From: Plenodomus lindquistii
Taxonomy: Eukaryota > Ascomycota > Dothideomycetes > Pleosporales > Leptosphaeriaceae
Assembly: GCA_025504975.1 (NCBI GenBank)
Contig: JANUWI010000003.1
Coordinates: 124,001-188,000 of the forward strand
Direction of reading: 5' to 3'
DNA: 64,000 nucleotides
Below the pieces are notes generated by a model. That model was not told where the DNA came from. It made no database searches and saw only the letters and a list, made by a program, of their open reading frames with translations. Position numbers and translations under genes: made by a program. The number at the start of each line of letters is the position of its first letter. The stretch's first letter is position 1. Of this stretch, positions 35,018 to 44,910 are shown in pieces.

Positions 35018-35973
35018 CATCTCCTCTGCGTTGTCCGTCGTTCCTTCATTGCTTGATGCGGGTTGTTTTGCTATGCTTTTTTGGGCGTCGCAAAGGTTAT
35101 ATACCCCTTTTGGTTGCTTTTGGGCGGCTTCCTCGTCTGTGAACCCATTTGGTGGCCTTTAAATGGCCTACTCTTATTCGTAATTCTTGAATCCCCGGTT
35201 CATTGGGAGGCTATTGGTGTTTGGGCTTTCATTTACTCTGCCCGTTCTCCATCTTGTAGTAATGTCGTAACGAACAATATGTAACGTGTGCATCTCTTCT
35301 CGGTTCACGGGGTGGTGCGGGGCCATGCGGGGGCGATGTAGGACACCGACGGTGGAGGTTGCTGGAGGCAGTAGGAATTGGCCCTGGAGGATGTGTGTTC
35401 TGCCACTGTATTTCGACGAGTGGCTCTCTCTCAGTGGAGCTTGAGATCGCTCGTGCGCGTGGTGGTGCTGGTGACAAGTGAGGGAACTGCGGCGAGGAAG
35501 TGGAGGAAGGCACCACCCGGCCAGATAGGTAGGCGTGCAAGCTACTGCTTCTCATTTGCATTGTTGTCTTCTCTTCTCCATGTCTCCTGCCCTTTTTGTG
35601 ATATGTTGCGTTGCTCCTGCCGTGCCAATCCGAAGGGAAGGCGTGTTGGGAGCTACCCAAAACACCACGACCCTGCCGGCCTCTAGCTCGAGGCCGCCTT
35701 TCTCGCCGTCTCCACTCACCACAACACGTTTCTATCATCAACATCGCTCCCTTTTGGCGCAGCTTTGGCGAAGATGGTCTAGTTCGCGTTCGTTACCGTC
35801 TCTCTTGGATATCTGCAGCTTCGCAGTATCTGCTCTTCTTCTTGGGCATCACAATACCCCCAGCATCTTTTTTACCACACCCACAAACAAGCCTCGCCGC
35901 TTCAGCATCGGCCGCAACAGCAGCACGGCAACAGAGTCAGTTTCTTCCTCTCTCACCGGAGAGTAGACTCAAA
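35018..35973. other. Intergenic and long 5' leader of the disordered-protein gene
   Basis: The frame of the next gene is open back to 35611, but the sequence from there to 35973 is pyrimidine-rich and composition favours 5' UTR. No other gene is seen. Confidence 0.5.
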
Positions 35974-38900
35974 ATGCACGCCAGCTCCATGCCGGGCCAT
36001 CGCGACGCCAACGGCGGGGGTCGTACTTCGCGGGCATCCAACATGTCGGCCAGGAGCACGGCATCTGGACAACAACGTCAAGGTGCAGGTAAGCCCGATC
36101 TCCTCTCAGCCGCAGCTCCCGGCGTCATGTCCATGCTACGCACATCGACAGAGATGGGTAGTGTTGCTGGCCTCACTGGCAGCGACGTGTCAGGCATAGG
36201 CAGCCTGCCTCGAGCTCCGCAGCGGTGGGGTGCAACGAGCAGACTATCGACCACGTCTTCGCACTCCAACCAGTCCGGTCGGGCAAGTAGACACCATCGC
36301 CAATGGCCCTCGCAGTCCTCTACAGCACGACGCTCCATTACTAGAGAGCCCATTGGTCCGCAATTCGTCGCCGATAGCCTCTCGCCCACCATCATGAGCA
36401 TACCTGGCTCTTCGCCTCTGGTTCCACGCATGCGCGACAGGGACTCGCATCGTTCCATGTCGATGACCCACGCCAGCCAGCCGGCGTTCCGACTTGCGAG
36501 CAACAGGTCTCTTGGTAGCTTGCGCCACGAGCACATCCAGCGTCCAAAGAGCCCATACGTATATCCGACTAGACTTCGGAGGCCTAGCTATCGCTCAAAC
36601 TCGCCAGCGTTGAGTGACATCTCCGGGTCCTACCCGAGACGTGCACAAGGCTATGGTGGCCCAAGTGGCTCCTCACACTACCCCCAGCAGCACATGAGCG
36701 GCCCCTCTGGTCCATACCCTGGTCAACAGAGACCCAGAATGCCATCTGATGCAAGCCTTGGACAGCAAGATAGGATGCATTACCCGCCTCACCGCCCCAG
36801 CCGTGGCCCCTCCCCAGTCTACTATCCCGGACCCCGACAGGACGTCCCGCCCATGCCAGTCGGCTATCAACACCAGATCGCCATGGAACAAGCTCGAATG
36901 CTCAATAGATCGGCCAAAGGATCATTGTCCAGTAGCTCGACCAACGTACGCACTGATTCTGACCCCCCATCCTCTGACATGGCATCGCCACCAACACCAA
37001 AGGATGGCGCTGTCGTGGAAGTGATGCTTGGACCAGAAGGCACACAGTTTAGCGCTAACGGCGTCCATCGTATCGAGAATGGTCAGTACTACAGTCGACC
37101 CATGTATTACGACGGTAGTGAGCAATTCGAGCGTGATCAAGTCGCTGAACCCAAGACCAATCTTGTACCTCCGGGATATGTGACTCGATACACGACCATC
37201 TTGGAAGAGCGCCCACTTTCGGAGATTACATCAAAGACACATGCTCCCCCTCAGACCAAGGTATCAGTCGAGATTACGCGCTCTGAGGCACCGGCCATGG
37301 CAGAGCTCCCAGCCTCCCCAGTGCCTCGACGCATCAATAGAGGCCACATCTTGAAAGCCCTGGAACCATCTTCTACTATTGGCGACATTACCACGACCAT
37401 TACCTCTCCATCAGTCAAGAATGATCCTACGTCTCTTCATTCTGACGATGTTCCGCTGATGACTAGCCCATTAAACGCTGGAACGGTAGAAACTACCCTG
37501 CATCGCCGGAATCGCTCAGATCATCGTCACAGTATCATTTCTCAGACAGCATCTGGTGTTATCGACTCGTCTACACTTGAGTTTGCTGTGCGGTATTCCA
37601 TACCCATGGCTGCTGGTGCTGGCTTTCCTGACACCACGTCTGACCCTACCAGCGAACTTTCAGTAGCAGCCAGTTCTGCAAAGAGCACAGAGGATGGTAT
37701 GTCGGAGCTACTAGCAGGCTATCAACATACCGAGTCGAAGCACGAGGGTGAGGCCATGTCGCAGGATGTTATGGCGCCCCGTGAGAGCGGCAAGAATGAA
37801 CACGGCGCAAAGAAGTGTGGGCATGTCCCCAAGTCGTCTGACGAGCAGTCTTTTAAGTCTTGTACCGATCTTCCTGAAGTGGTCTCGGAGCCAGCAACAC
37901 CTCCGCCAAACCATAGGCGTGTTGCTAGGTCTTTCAAGTCAAGTGTTGATGTAAAGGCGCCGTCAGTGAAGGATTCGGATGCCCATTCCTTCAGCACAGC
38001 CAAGGTCGCTGTGACTCCTGATCAAGCCGCATCAGTGCCACCATCGAGACTTCCGTCGTCTGGTCTTGTCACTTCAGCTCCTCTATTCAACAGACAAGCT
38101 CCTGAGGCGCCTTTGGGAAGCTCGCCTCCTGCTGTCGTTCGCAAGCCAACTACAAGCTCGGTACGCGAATCGAGCTTCAGCGCAATGACCAGTAGGTTGC
38201 GACTTAATTCGAAGTCAAGTGTCAAGCACAGTTCCGTCTCGGTATCCATTTCGGGATCCTCGTCTACACTCAGCAACACTCAACAGCCTCCCGTCGTGCC
38301 ACCAAGGGCTTCCAGCTCTTCCAAGGAGGCACAGCGTTATCAGGCTGTGACTTCCTTCCTCATGCGTGCTGTTCCATCTCGCCGTAGCAAAAATTCGAAG
38401 CGGATCGAGGACGCTGATGGCTCCGAAGCCAGTCCAAAGAAGCCAGTTCTTCAGACTTCTTCGCAGAGCGAGCAAGCACCTCAAGATGCTTCTTCTTCTT
38501 CTTTCGAGCTACCTCTGGACATTATAAAGACTCTGGAGAAGGCCGTCATTCGGGGGCATGCAACTGCGGCTAGTGAGCGTCGTGCTTCAGTATCAGAGTC
38601 AGCCCGCAACCCGTCCCAGTCATCAAACGTTCTTCCTACGGTGATCGAGCAGCAGCCCGCTACCAGTAACCCATTCCCTGCATATGTTGAGCCGTCCTCT
38701 GTGTATTCGCCTCAAGACTCGTCTTTCCAATCCCGCCCCTCTTCTTCTCCGGCCGGCGTGTCGTCTCCCGAGAACGGTCGAAGAGAGAGCCAGACTACCA
38801 CGCACCTGGTATGGCCTGGTCGCAGGTCTCTCAACAAGCATTCTGCGAGTACCAGCGAGCCTCATCTGCCATTGCCCGATATCCAAGAGAATACCACGAC

Positions 38901-40689
38901 TGACCTGAGGCTGTCGGGGTACGGATACAAGTACCCAGGTCCTGCGCAACACCTCCCCGATCTCAAAGAGGAGTCCCACGAGGACTCGAGCCTCCATACG
39001 AGCGCAAGCAATTTGAAAAACTCGAACTTCCGCTTTCCGTCTGGGGGTCCGCAGGTGATGAGGGTCTCGGTTGACGATTCGTTGATGGCGCCGCAGAGGG
39101 TATCGACAGGGTCGCATCAGCGAGGTGCTGTCAGCAGCGCGCTTGGAAAGACACGTGGGTTGCCGTCGATGCATTTCAGCCAGATGGACTTGTTTGAGAA
39201 GTTGAACGAGGAACTTGGTTTGCGGATTTCCCGGTCGCTGGAGGATGTGAAGAGCCCGGAGAAAGATGACGACAGCCCGCGGCGACCTGCGTCGGCGAGT
39301 GAAGTGCGCAAAAAGTTCCGCAGCCTCGTGGCAGGCCTAGAGAAACTCGAAAGCAACAGCGGATCTGCGCAGCTTACTGATGAAGTGGGCTTGGGTGCAC
39401 CAAAGCGCGCTCGCTCTCCCGAGCAGATCATCGCCGAGATTGAGGGCTTGACCATCCCTTCGGTTGGTGGGCTGACAGAGCGCATCTCAAAGCTATTACC
39501 GTCTTTACGAGAGTATTACGGACAGACGGATGAAGAAGAATTTCCCGACGAGGAGGTCATCATTGAGAAAGCGATGCAGAAGCTAGCGGAAGTGGCACCT
39601 ACTCAGAAGCGTTCAAATGCTCGGCTGCGACCTGTACCTGGCTCTCCAAACATGCTCGTTGTTGACGATGCAGTCTTCGACGAGATCATCAGCAAAGATC
39701 AGGAGGGCGCGAGTCCGAGTGGGGGCGGTGATGGACAAGTCGAAGGCAGCTGTGCTGTTGCTAGGCCAGGCGCAAAACAACGCGGTGAGAACGGGAGTCA
39801 CTCGCAAACACGCCAGAGCACGCACCACGTTGACGTTGAAAGGCCTTCCCCAGCGCGCCTCCGTCACCGTTCTCACACCTTTGGGCCAGAAGCGTTTCGC
39901 GCATCGGGAGATTCCATTTTGTCCTCGAGGAGGTCATTGAGGTCTGTTGTCTCCACGCCAACGGTCAGTCATTCGCGCCCGTGGAATACCGACAAGAACT
40001 GGCCTTGGGAGTCCTCACCTTTACCGCCTCTTGAAATCTCGTTGCCTCCGCAAGCAGCAGTGAGGGATTCACTTCGCTCCGGTCCTTCGCATCTCCGCAA
40101 CAGCCTCTCTGGGGCCATCTCGACAAGCTCATTCTCCTCAGGACAGACTGCGACAGCTTCTCCTTTTGGATCCGGCGGTAACAGCAACACCCACGCACGT
40201 CAACACCGCTTCAGCGTCTTTGGCCGCAGCGGAGATCAACCTCACGCAGTTGGAGAGCGTTACCCAACGTCTGCCTTGACCCCACCAACAGCTATCTTCA
40301 GAGACCACTTCACGCCCTCAGATACGTCTGACGACGAAGACTTCGATCCCTCGCGCAAGAGCAGGCTTGGAATTCGAAAGCGCTTCTCCTCCGCCCGTAG
40401 TGCCAAGGCCGATCAAACTGCCCAGGTCACTCGGTGCAAGACAACCCCGCTGGAACTCACATCTCCCGAGTCGCATGAGCCAGTCTCGACCTCGATCCTA
40501 CACGACAACGCCGGTGAATCTGAAGCTTTTACATCTCACCGACACACCTTCCGGGACGCGGAGGGCATGCGAGGCAGTGAATACCATCGCCAACGCATAA
40601 TCGATCGACTCAAGCGCTGGTGGCACAAGGGAGGCAATCTGATCCGCACGATCTCCGGCCGCAGGCAGCGCGGCTCTACCAATGTCTAA
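35974..40689 (+). CDS. Large disordered hypothetical protein
   Basis: A single exon of 1571 aa is predicted from the ATG at 35974 (MHASSMPGHRDANG). An in-frame ATG at 35611 would add 121 residues of leader-like sequence and is less likely. Most of the protein is Ser/Pro/Thr/Arg-rich and disordered. More ordered segments are seen near residues 400-430 (LVPPGYVTRYTTILEERPLS), 1080-1100 (HFSQMDLFEKLNEELGLRIS) and 1145-1195 (EQIIAEIEGLTIPSVGGLTE, ISKLLPSLREYYGQTDEEE), and after a linker (NMLVVDDAVFDEI). The end is strongly basic (RIIDRLKRWWHKGGNLI). I do not recognise the family. Its last 8 bases overlap the next ORF. A weak alternative intron at 40577-40664 (GTGAAT...CGCAG) would replace the basic tail with that ORF. 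Confidence 0.8.
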   Translation: MHASSMPGHRDANGGGRTSRASNMSARSTASGQQRQGAGKPDLLSAAAPGVMSMLRTSTEMGSVAGLTGSDVSGIGSLPRAPQRWGATSRLSTTSSHSNQSGRASRHHRQWPSQSSTARRSITREPIGPQFVADSLSPTIMSIPGSSPLVPRMRDRDSHRSMSMTHASQPAFRLASNRSLGSLRHEHIQRPKSPYVYPTRLRRPSYRSNSPALSDISGSYPRRAQGYGGPSGSSHYPQQHMSGPSGPYPGQQRPRMPSDASLGQQDRMHYPPHRPSRGPSPVYYPGPRQDVPPMPVGYQHQIAMEQARMLNRSAKGSLSSSSTNVRTDSDPPSSDMASPPTPKDGAVVEVMLGPEGTQFSANGVHRIENGQYYSRPMYYDGSEQFERDQVAEPKTNLVPPGYVTRYTTILEERPLSEITSKTHAPPQTKVSVEITRSEAPAMAELPASPVPRRINRGHILKALEPSSTIGDITTTITSPSVKNDPTSLHSDDVPLMTSPLNAGTVETTLHRRNRSDHRHSIISQTASGVIDSSTLEFAVRYSIPMAAGAGFPDTTSDPTSELSVAASSAKSTEDGMSELLAGYQHTESKHEGEAMSQDVMAPRESGKNEHGAKKCGHVPKSSDEQSFKSCTDLPEVVSEPATPPPNHRRVARSFKSSVDVKAPSVKDSDAHSFSTAKVAVTPDQAASVPPSRLPSSGLVTSAPLFNRQAPEAPLGSSPPAVVRKPTTSSVRESSFSAMTSRLRLNSKSSVKHSSVSVSISGSSSTLSNTQQPPVVPPRASSSSKEAQRYQAVTSFLMRAVPSRRSKNSKRIEDADGSEASPKKPVLQTSSQSEQAPQDASSSSFELPLDIIKTLEKAVIRGHATAASERRASVSESARNPSQSSNVLPTVIEQQPATSNPFPAYVEPSSVYSPQDSSFQSRPSSSPAGVSSPENGRRESQTTTHLVWPGRRSLNKHSASTSEPHLPLPDIQENTTTDLRLSGYGYKYPGPAQHLPDLKEESHEDSSLHTSASNLKNSNFRFPSGGPQVMRVSVDDSLMAPQRVSTGSHQRGAVSSALGKTRGLPSMHFSQMDLFEKLNEELGLRISRSLEDVKSPEKDDDSPRRPASASEVRKKFRSLVAGLEKLESNSGSAQLTDEVGLGAPKRARSPEQIIAEIEGLTIPSVGGLTERISKLLPSLREYYGQTDEEEFPDEEVIIEKAMQKLAEVAPTQKRSNARLRPVPGSPNMLVVDDAVFDEIISKDQEGASPSGGGDGQVEGSCAVARPGAKQRGENGSHSQTRQSTHHVDVERPSPARLRHRSHTFGPEAFRASGDSILSSRRSLRSVVSTPTVSHSRPWNTDKNWPWESSPLPPLEISLPPQAAVRDSLRSGPSHLRNSLSGAISTSSFSSGQTATASPFGSGGNSNTHARQHRFSVFGRSGDQPHAVGERYPTSALTPPTAIFRDHFTPSDTSDDEDFDPSRKSRLGIRKRFSSARSAKADQTAQVTRCKTTPLELTSPESHEPVSTSILHDNAGESEAFTSHRHTFRDAEGMRGSEYHRQRIIDRLKRWWHKGGNLIRTISGRRQRGSTNV

Positions 40690-40978
40690 CTCCGTCAAGT
40701 TGTCGCTCAAGGAGCGGTATTCCACCGACATCTGGGCCAACGCCAATATGGGCAACTATGATTACGTCCACAAGCTCGTTGCTTTCGAGGCTCTCTATCG
40801 TCGCTACTGCATAAAGAAAGGTGCCCCCAAGCGCAAGTATTACATCAAAACCCCCGACATGCCCCGCGTTCCGTTCAACTCGTACTGTAGCGGCACGACC
40901 TCGCCTCTGTTCTGGCACCCCAGCCGCAACGGAGCTTGTTTCGGCAGCGGCGTGTATATGGGCAGCCGTATCCGCTAA
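40682..40978 (+). CDS. 98-aa ORF overlapping the stop of the upstream gene
   Basis: The ATG at 40682 lies five bases before the TAA that ends the disordered protein, in another frame (AATGTCTAAC serves both). The 98 residues are basic and aromatic: ERYSTDIWANANMGNYDYVH, FEALYRRYCIKKGAPKRKYY and FWHPSRNGACFGSGVYMGSR. By eye, most codons end in C or G, as in the neighbouring genes, which supports real coding. It may be an alternative C-terminus reached through a 88-bp intron at 40577-40664, a second cistron translated by reinitiation, or a small gene with its own promoter. An antisense ORF at 40676-40999 is also open but has weaker codon character. Confidence 0.5.
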   Translation: MSNSVKLSLKERYSTDIWANANMGNYDYVHKLVAFEALYRRYCIKKGAPKRKYYIKTPDMPRVPFNSYCSGTTSPLFWHPSRNGACFGSGVYMGSRIR

Positions 40979-42286
40979 ATCTCTGACTACCAGAGACACA
41001 TACGAGTTTCCTTTGTCTTTGCTTTCTAAACATTCTATGATACCCTATCATGGCTACGAGCCGATATTTCTCATGCATTTGGGTGGTATGGTAACGGTGA
41101 CTGGGGAGCACCTTGGGAAGGGTTATCAAACACATGGGATATCAGCCAGTTTGTCACGTAATCACCTTCTATAGCTAGTTTGCAGCAGATAGTGAATACC
41201 TTTGGCAATTTGCAGTCTTTGGGGGGTGCTATGTGATGTCGTGATGTACTTGTGTTGGTGCTGCAGGCAATGGGACTACTTTTGAGGCTGTATGACCAAT
41301 GACCAAATGGTGGGGTGGCCTACGAAAAGTCGCTTAGGAACTGGGAGTTAGGTGTAGTGCACACGTTGCAGGATGGGCGTTCGTAGATGGTGTACTATGT
41401 GCTGTAGATAAACGACAATGTACGTGTGGTTTACATTGTGTAAAGGTACTGATTACGCTCCTGATGCATTCGGATTGTGGGCCTTCGTCCTAGTCGCCCA
41501 CGAGTACCTTCTGCTTTTAGCCATTAGTACACGTTCTTTTGGGTGTGCTTAGGGATGTCGTCATCTATTCATGTTGATGTTGTAGGCGTTGTAGCGGCAT
41601 ATGCAAATAAAGTCTTTAGAAGGTCCCTAGAAACTTTACAAAGGAGCTCGTTGTTATTGAGTTTTGCCCCCCATACGCTTATTGTGGTGCCAGGGGGGGG
41701 AGGGGGGAACAACTCGAAAAATACGAGCTTCTTCGTAAGTGTTATGCTAGCGCGCTTGCGCATGCGCACGTGGGGGAATGAAGCTTGTTGAAGCGTCTAA
41801 AGGTAAGATAAGATCTCTACGCGATTGACCCTTCGCTCGCCAGCAGTTAGACGCGCTTCACTAAACGAACTTGTAATCCGAACGTGAAGACTTGGGTGAA
41901 AACGATTGGGAAGCAGCATGTCATTGACTTCCGGGCGCTGAAGGATGTTGGGCCAGGTGAAGAGTTTTGCCTCAATCGTGGAGGCGCTTAGTTCAGGAAT
42001 GCAGGGTTTGAGAGCAACTGCGGGGTATTGAAGAGACCGTGTGTTGCAAAGGGTGGTACCCGGACTATTAACATGGCTTGAGTACGAGGAAACACTTCGG
42101 CGTCACTCACCAGAGGCAGAAGAGTGTGCGTAGTCCAGCTTAGATCTAGACACAAGGTTTCCTCACATTAGAGACATACTTTCCACATAATGCCCCAGAA
42201 ACGAACGAGTGTGTATCCTAGAGCCTTTGTGAGATTGTCGTTATGTACACACTACCCTGCTTCTCAGATGCAGTACCTATGCCGTT
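40979..42286. other. Intergenic, gene-poor
   Basis: 1.3 kb with no coding signal. It contains a G-run (seven to eight G, A, six G) near 41692 and several TATG/TGTA-rich stretches. This marks the start of the accessory-looking segment that runs to about 50 kb. Confidence 0.5.
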
Positions 42287-42514
42287 CTACTTCTCGCCCT
42301 TATCTCCTTCCTCGCCGTCTCTGGCTTCTTTCACTTCCTTTGGCTTTAAGACTTCCTCTTTACTAATCGCGTCGTCTTCGTCGTCTTCAGGAAGTGGGCC
42401 ACTAGGCTCGGGAAGGTCGCGCAGCTGCTCCCAATTTGGTAGTGGTGGGGAAACAAATGCGTCCACGATAGTAGTTGGCTTGGGGTTTGCGTCTTCGCTC
42501 GATTGGTTTGGCAT
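42287..42514 (-). CDS. Small acidic hypothetical protein with PSGPLP motif
   Basis: A 75-codon ORF with no signal peptide. It is Pro/Glu/Asp/Lys-rich. The central PPLPNWEQLRDLPEPSGPLP resembles PPLPDFQQIIGVEPSGPLPD near the C-terminus of the secreted protein at 44.9-45.8 kb, including the acidic run that follows. The match supports real coding sequence. It lies 467 bp downstream of the metallopeptidase on the same strand and could be an old 3' exon rather than a gene. No splice signal joining them was found. Confidence 0.45.
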   Translation of the reverse strand: MPNQSSEDANPKPTTIVDAFVSPPLPNWEQLRDLPEPSGPLPEDDEDDAISKEEVLKPKEVKEARDGEEGDKGEK

Positions 42515-42981
42515 TGTGTAATTGTTTTTTGTTGTGCGAAATTTTGGTAGACAGTGGATGGGGGAATGGCGGGCGGCTGCCTGCTCTTATGTTTGTTCTC
42601 GGCTTAGTAAGCCTGATCTATTAAACGCCCCCGGGGTTGGGTGCAACGTGATGTTTGTTACAGCTGACCGAACGATGTTCTGAGAGCAGGGACACAAGTT
42701 TTGCGTACTTATTTTAGCTTTTGCGCTGGTCGTGCTCCTGCTCCTAAAGTTCCAAAATAACGCTAAATTTCTTCTTTGTACCGGTATCACACATCGCAAC
42801 TGTCATCACAGGAAACAAAACTATTCGTGGAAACAAAAATATGAACACTCTCTGTCCCTGTGGTAATTGGTACACACCACCCTTTCAACGCCACCTATCG
42901 ATCCATTCCATGGAAAAGAAATTGCTGGGCACCGTGCTGGATTCCAGTAGAAGTTCCTTTCCTCATCAACATGATCCTTAG
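42515..42981. other. Intergenic, acidic ORF to metallopeptidase
   Basis: 467 bp downstream of the metallopeptidase stop, AT-richer than the genes, with no ORF of note. It should hold the peptidase 3' UTR and any promoter of the small acidic ORF. Confidence 0.5.
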
Positions 42982-44078
42982 CTACAACTCATTTGGCGGA
43001 CGATCAGCTTTTTTTACGAGTACTGCTGCGCCATTTGTCCACTTGTAAGCATTTAGATACCAGGCTGCGCGAAGATGTTAGCAATTTATCTGGAATAGCG
43101 AGATGAGAGAGTGACGCATACCAGATGCTACGAATGCAAAGGAATCAGCGTTGTGTTGGCGGTTGTTTGCTGTGGGAGGATTGCCGCCCGTAGCGCCAGG
43201 TGCATGACCAGCGATATTCTGGTATCCATACAACTCTCCGATGTTGCCATCTGGAAGTACCGCAGGACCTATTGCGCGTTTAGTTCTCCATTTCGGGATG
43301 TAGTTGGATGCGAAGTCCTACATTGCAGTAGATTTGCGACGTGCATCAACTCGTGTATGATCATATAGCTCAGATATCTTCCCAATACCTCGATACCTTG
43401 TGAAACAGTCCTCAAGTCTCCCGCTGTTCTCCAATCGGTGATCTCGCCATTGATACCCTGAGTCGATGGAAGCGCTCCTCCGTCCCAATTCGAGCAGAGG
43501 ACCACGGCAGTGCCACCAGGCTGTGATCCATCTTTGAAACCAAATGGATATGCGAGGGCACGAAGATTATCCTTGCAAGGTCCTGTAGCGCCAGGGACGG
43601 GAGCTTTGGCACGAATCTGCACTTGTCTGCCATCGCCGTTGTCGAAATACACCCCTTTAAAGCCATCGGACGGGATTGTGATATGATCATCTGAGCAGAA
43701 TATCAAGACGCCACGATCGGGCGGCTGCCTTTCTCCCGTAGTATCTATAGCACCCTGGAACTGTTCTACGTGGCGAAGTTAAAGATTGTTCTACATCGAG
43801 ACTGGGAACCTGGGAAACTCACTGTGTACGAGATCCAGAGTCGCTTGGTCGTGCTCATCTGGCGCCCCGAGAAGATCTTGCAGAAGTGTCGCATCAGCTT
43901 GTATGAATTCTGGTTTTTGTGCTCGCTTGGAAGCGTAATTTAGGACGGTGAACACAACGGCCATGGCATTGTCCACTCGGGTTGCTGTGTCGCCGGTGCA
44001 ACTGGAATGCAGGGCCCATGCCGAAACATGGACTGCCTGGAAGCTTGTGAAGAGAAGACATAATAGTTCAGACCGCAT
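42982..44078 (-). CDS. Secreted HEXXH metallopeptidase (asp-zincin-like)
   Basis: A predicted extracellular zinc endopeptidase. Minus-strand exons are 44078-43823, 43765-43322, 43268-43122 and 43064-42982, giving 309 aa. The three introns are 53-57 bp with sound signals. A signal peptide is visible (MRSELLCLLFTSFQAVHVSA). The zinc motif is HELMH at about residues 223-227 (IIHELMHVANLLQ), followed by GELYGYQNIAGHAPGATGG. The third ligand may be the Asp in NADSFAFVASAWY near 275, as in lysine-specific and deuterolysin-like asp-zincins; that part is inference. Both halves appear only after splicing. Four or more cysteines fit a secreted fold. It lies head to head with another predicted secreted protein gene across 832 bp. 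Confidence 0.82.
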
Positions 44079-44910
44079 ATTGAGACTCTTTGAAGGATAA
44101 AATGGCCGTCCAAGAACTCAAAAGGGTATACAAAGTGAGGAGTTGTACAGCGATTACCTCCAAATCTGTTGTCGAACCAAGAAGGGCCGTGGATTGCTTC
44201 GATATTAGACAGCTGTTGTATGCCAAATCATTCGTAGGCATCCGTGAAGATATTACGATGAAACAGCCCCCAAACCTAGTCCGTACGGCTGAGGACCGAG
44301 GAGCTATTTTAACGCATATCCTGTTCTAAAATAGATGAGACCAAATCCTTCCTGTAGCTGCGCTCACCATAGCGGCCGCAACGACATAAGCTGCTAAAAA
44401 TCTAGTTAGTTAAACGGACCCAGTGCTGCATTATCCCACAGCCCCAAAACCTATTTTCATCGCAAAAGTAAATTATCCAGGACCTGCTCACATCAGCAGC
44501 CAGATAGGAATTCCTCGTGGCTGCGCTTACCTACCGCAACGACACTAGCGGCCAAGATCCAGTGAGTTAAACAACCCCATCGCCCCATTACCTCACAGCC
44601 CCCAAACCTATTTTAATCGCAAAGTAAGATGATACAGGACCGAAATCTGTTTCTAAGCAAGTTTGGAAACTGGAGTATTAACATGCCCGACATTCCACGC
44701 TTTGTCGAGCTACTACAAGCAACCATTGAGATAAAGTCGGCGAGGGTCGTACAAAATCAATAAAAACGAGAAGGTGTTTACAGATCATCGAGGTATGTAG
44801 TCATGTCTACAAACAGTGGAAGCCTGGGCACCGCAACGAAACTCATTGTTTCCCAGAAATTCACCAAATTGTCGTCGCACGAAAATCACGTTGCCGACGC
44901 TGTTCTCATC
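44079..44910. other. Divergent intergenic region between two secreted-protein genes
   Basis: 832 bp separate the start codons of the metallopeptidase (-) and the secreted Cys protein (+), so both promoters must lie here. The middle holds an imperfect tandem duplication. No gene is supported, although a 79-codon ORF at 44090-44329 exists. Confidence 0.5.
44347..44642. repeat. Imperfect direct duplication, two copies of about 135-140 bp
   Basis: Copy 1 (about 44347-44486) and copy 2 (about 44508-44642) share GCTGCGCT, CCGCAACGACA, GTTAAAC, CACAGCCCC, AAACCTATTTT and ATCGCAAA in the same order, ending in CAGGACC. They lie in the shared promoter of the divergent pair. Confidence 0.75.

Noticed and set aside
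35611..35973. N-terminal extension of the large disordered protein
   Set aside because: The sequence is pyrimidine-rich and leader-like; the ATG at 35974 gives a better protein start.
40676..40999. 107-codon ORF antisense to the 98-codon ORF
   Set aside because: Codon endings are less gene-like than on the plus strand and no motif is seen.
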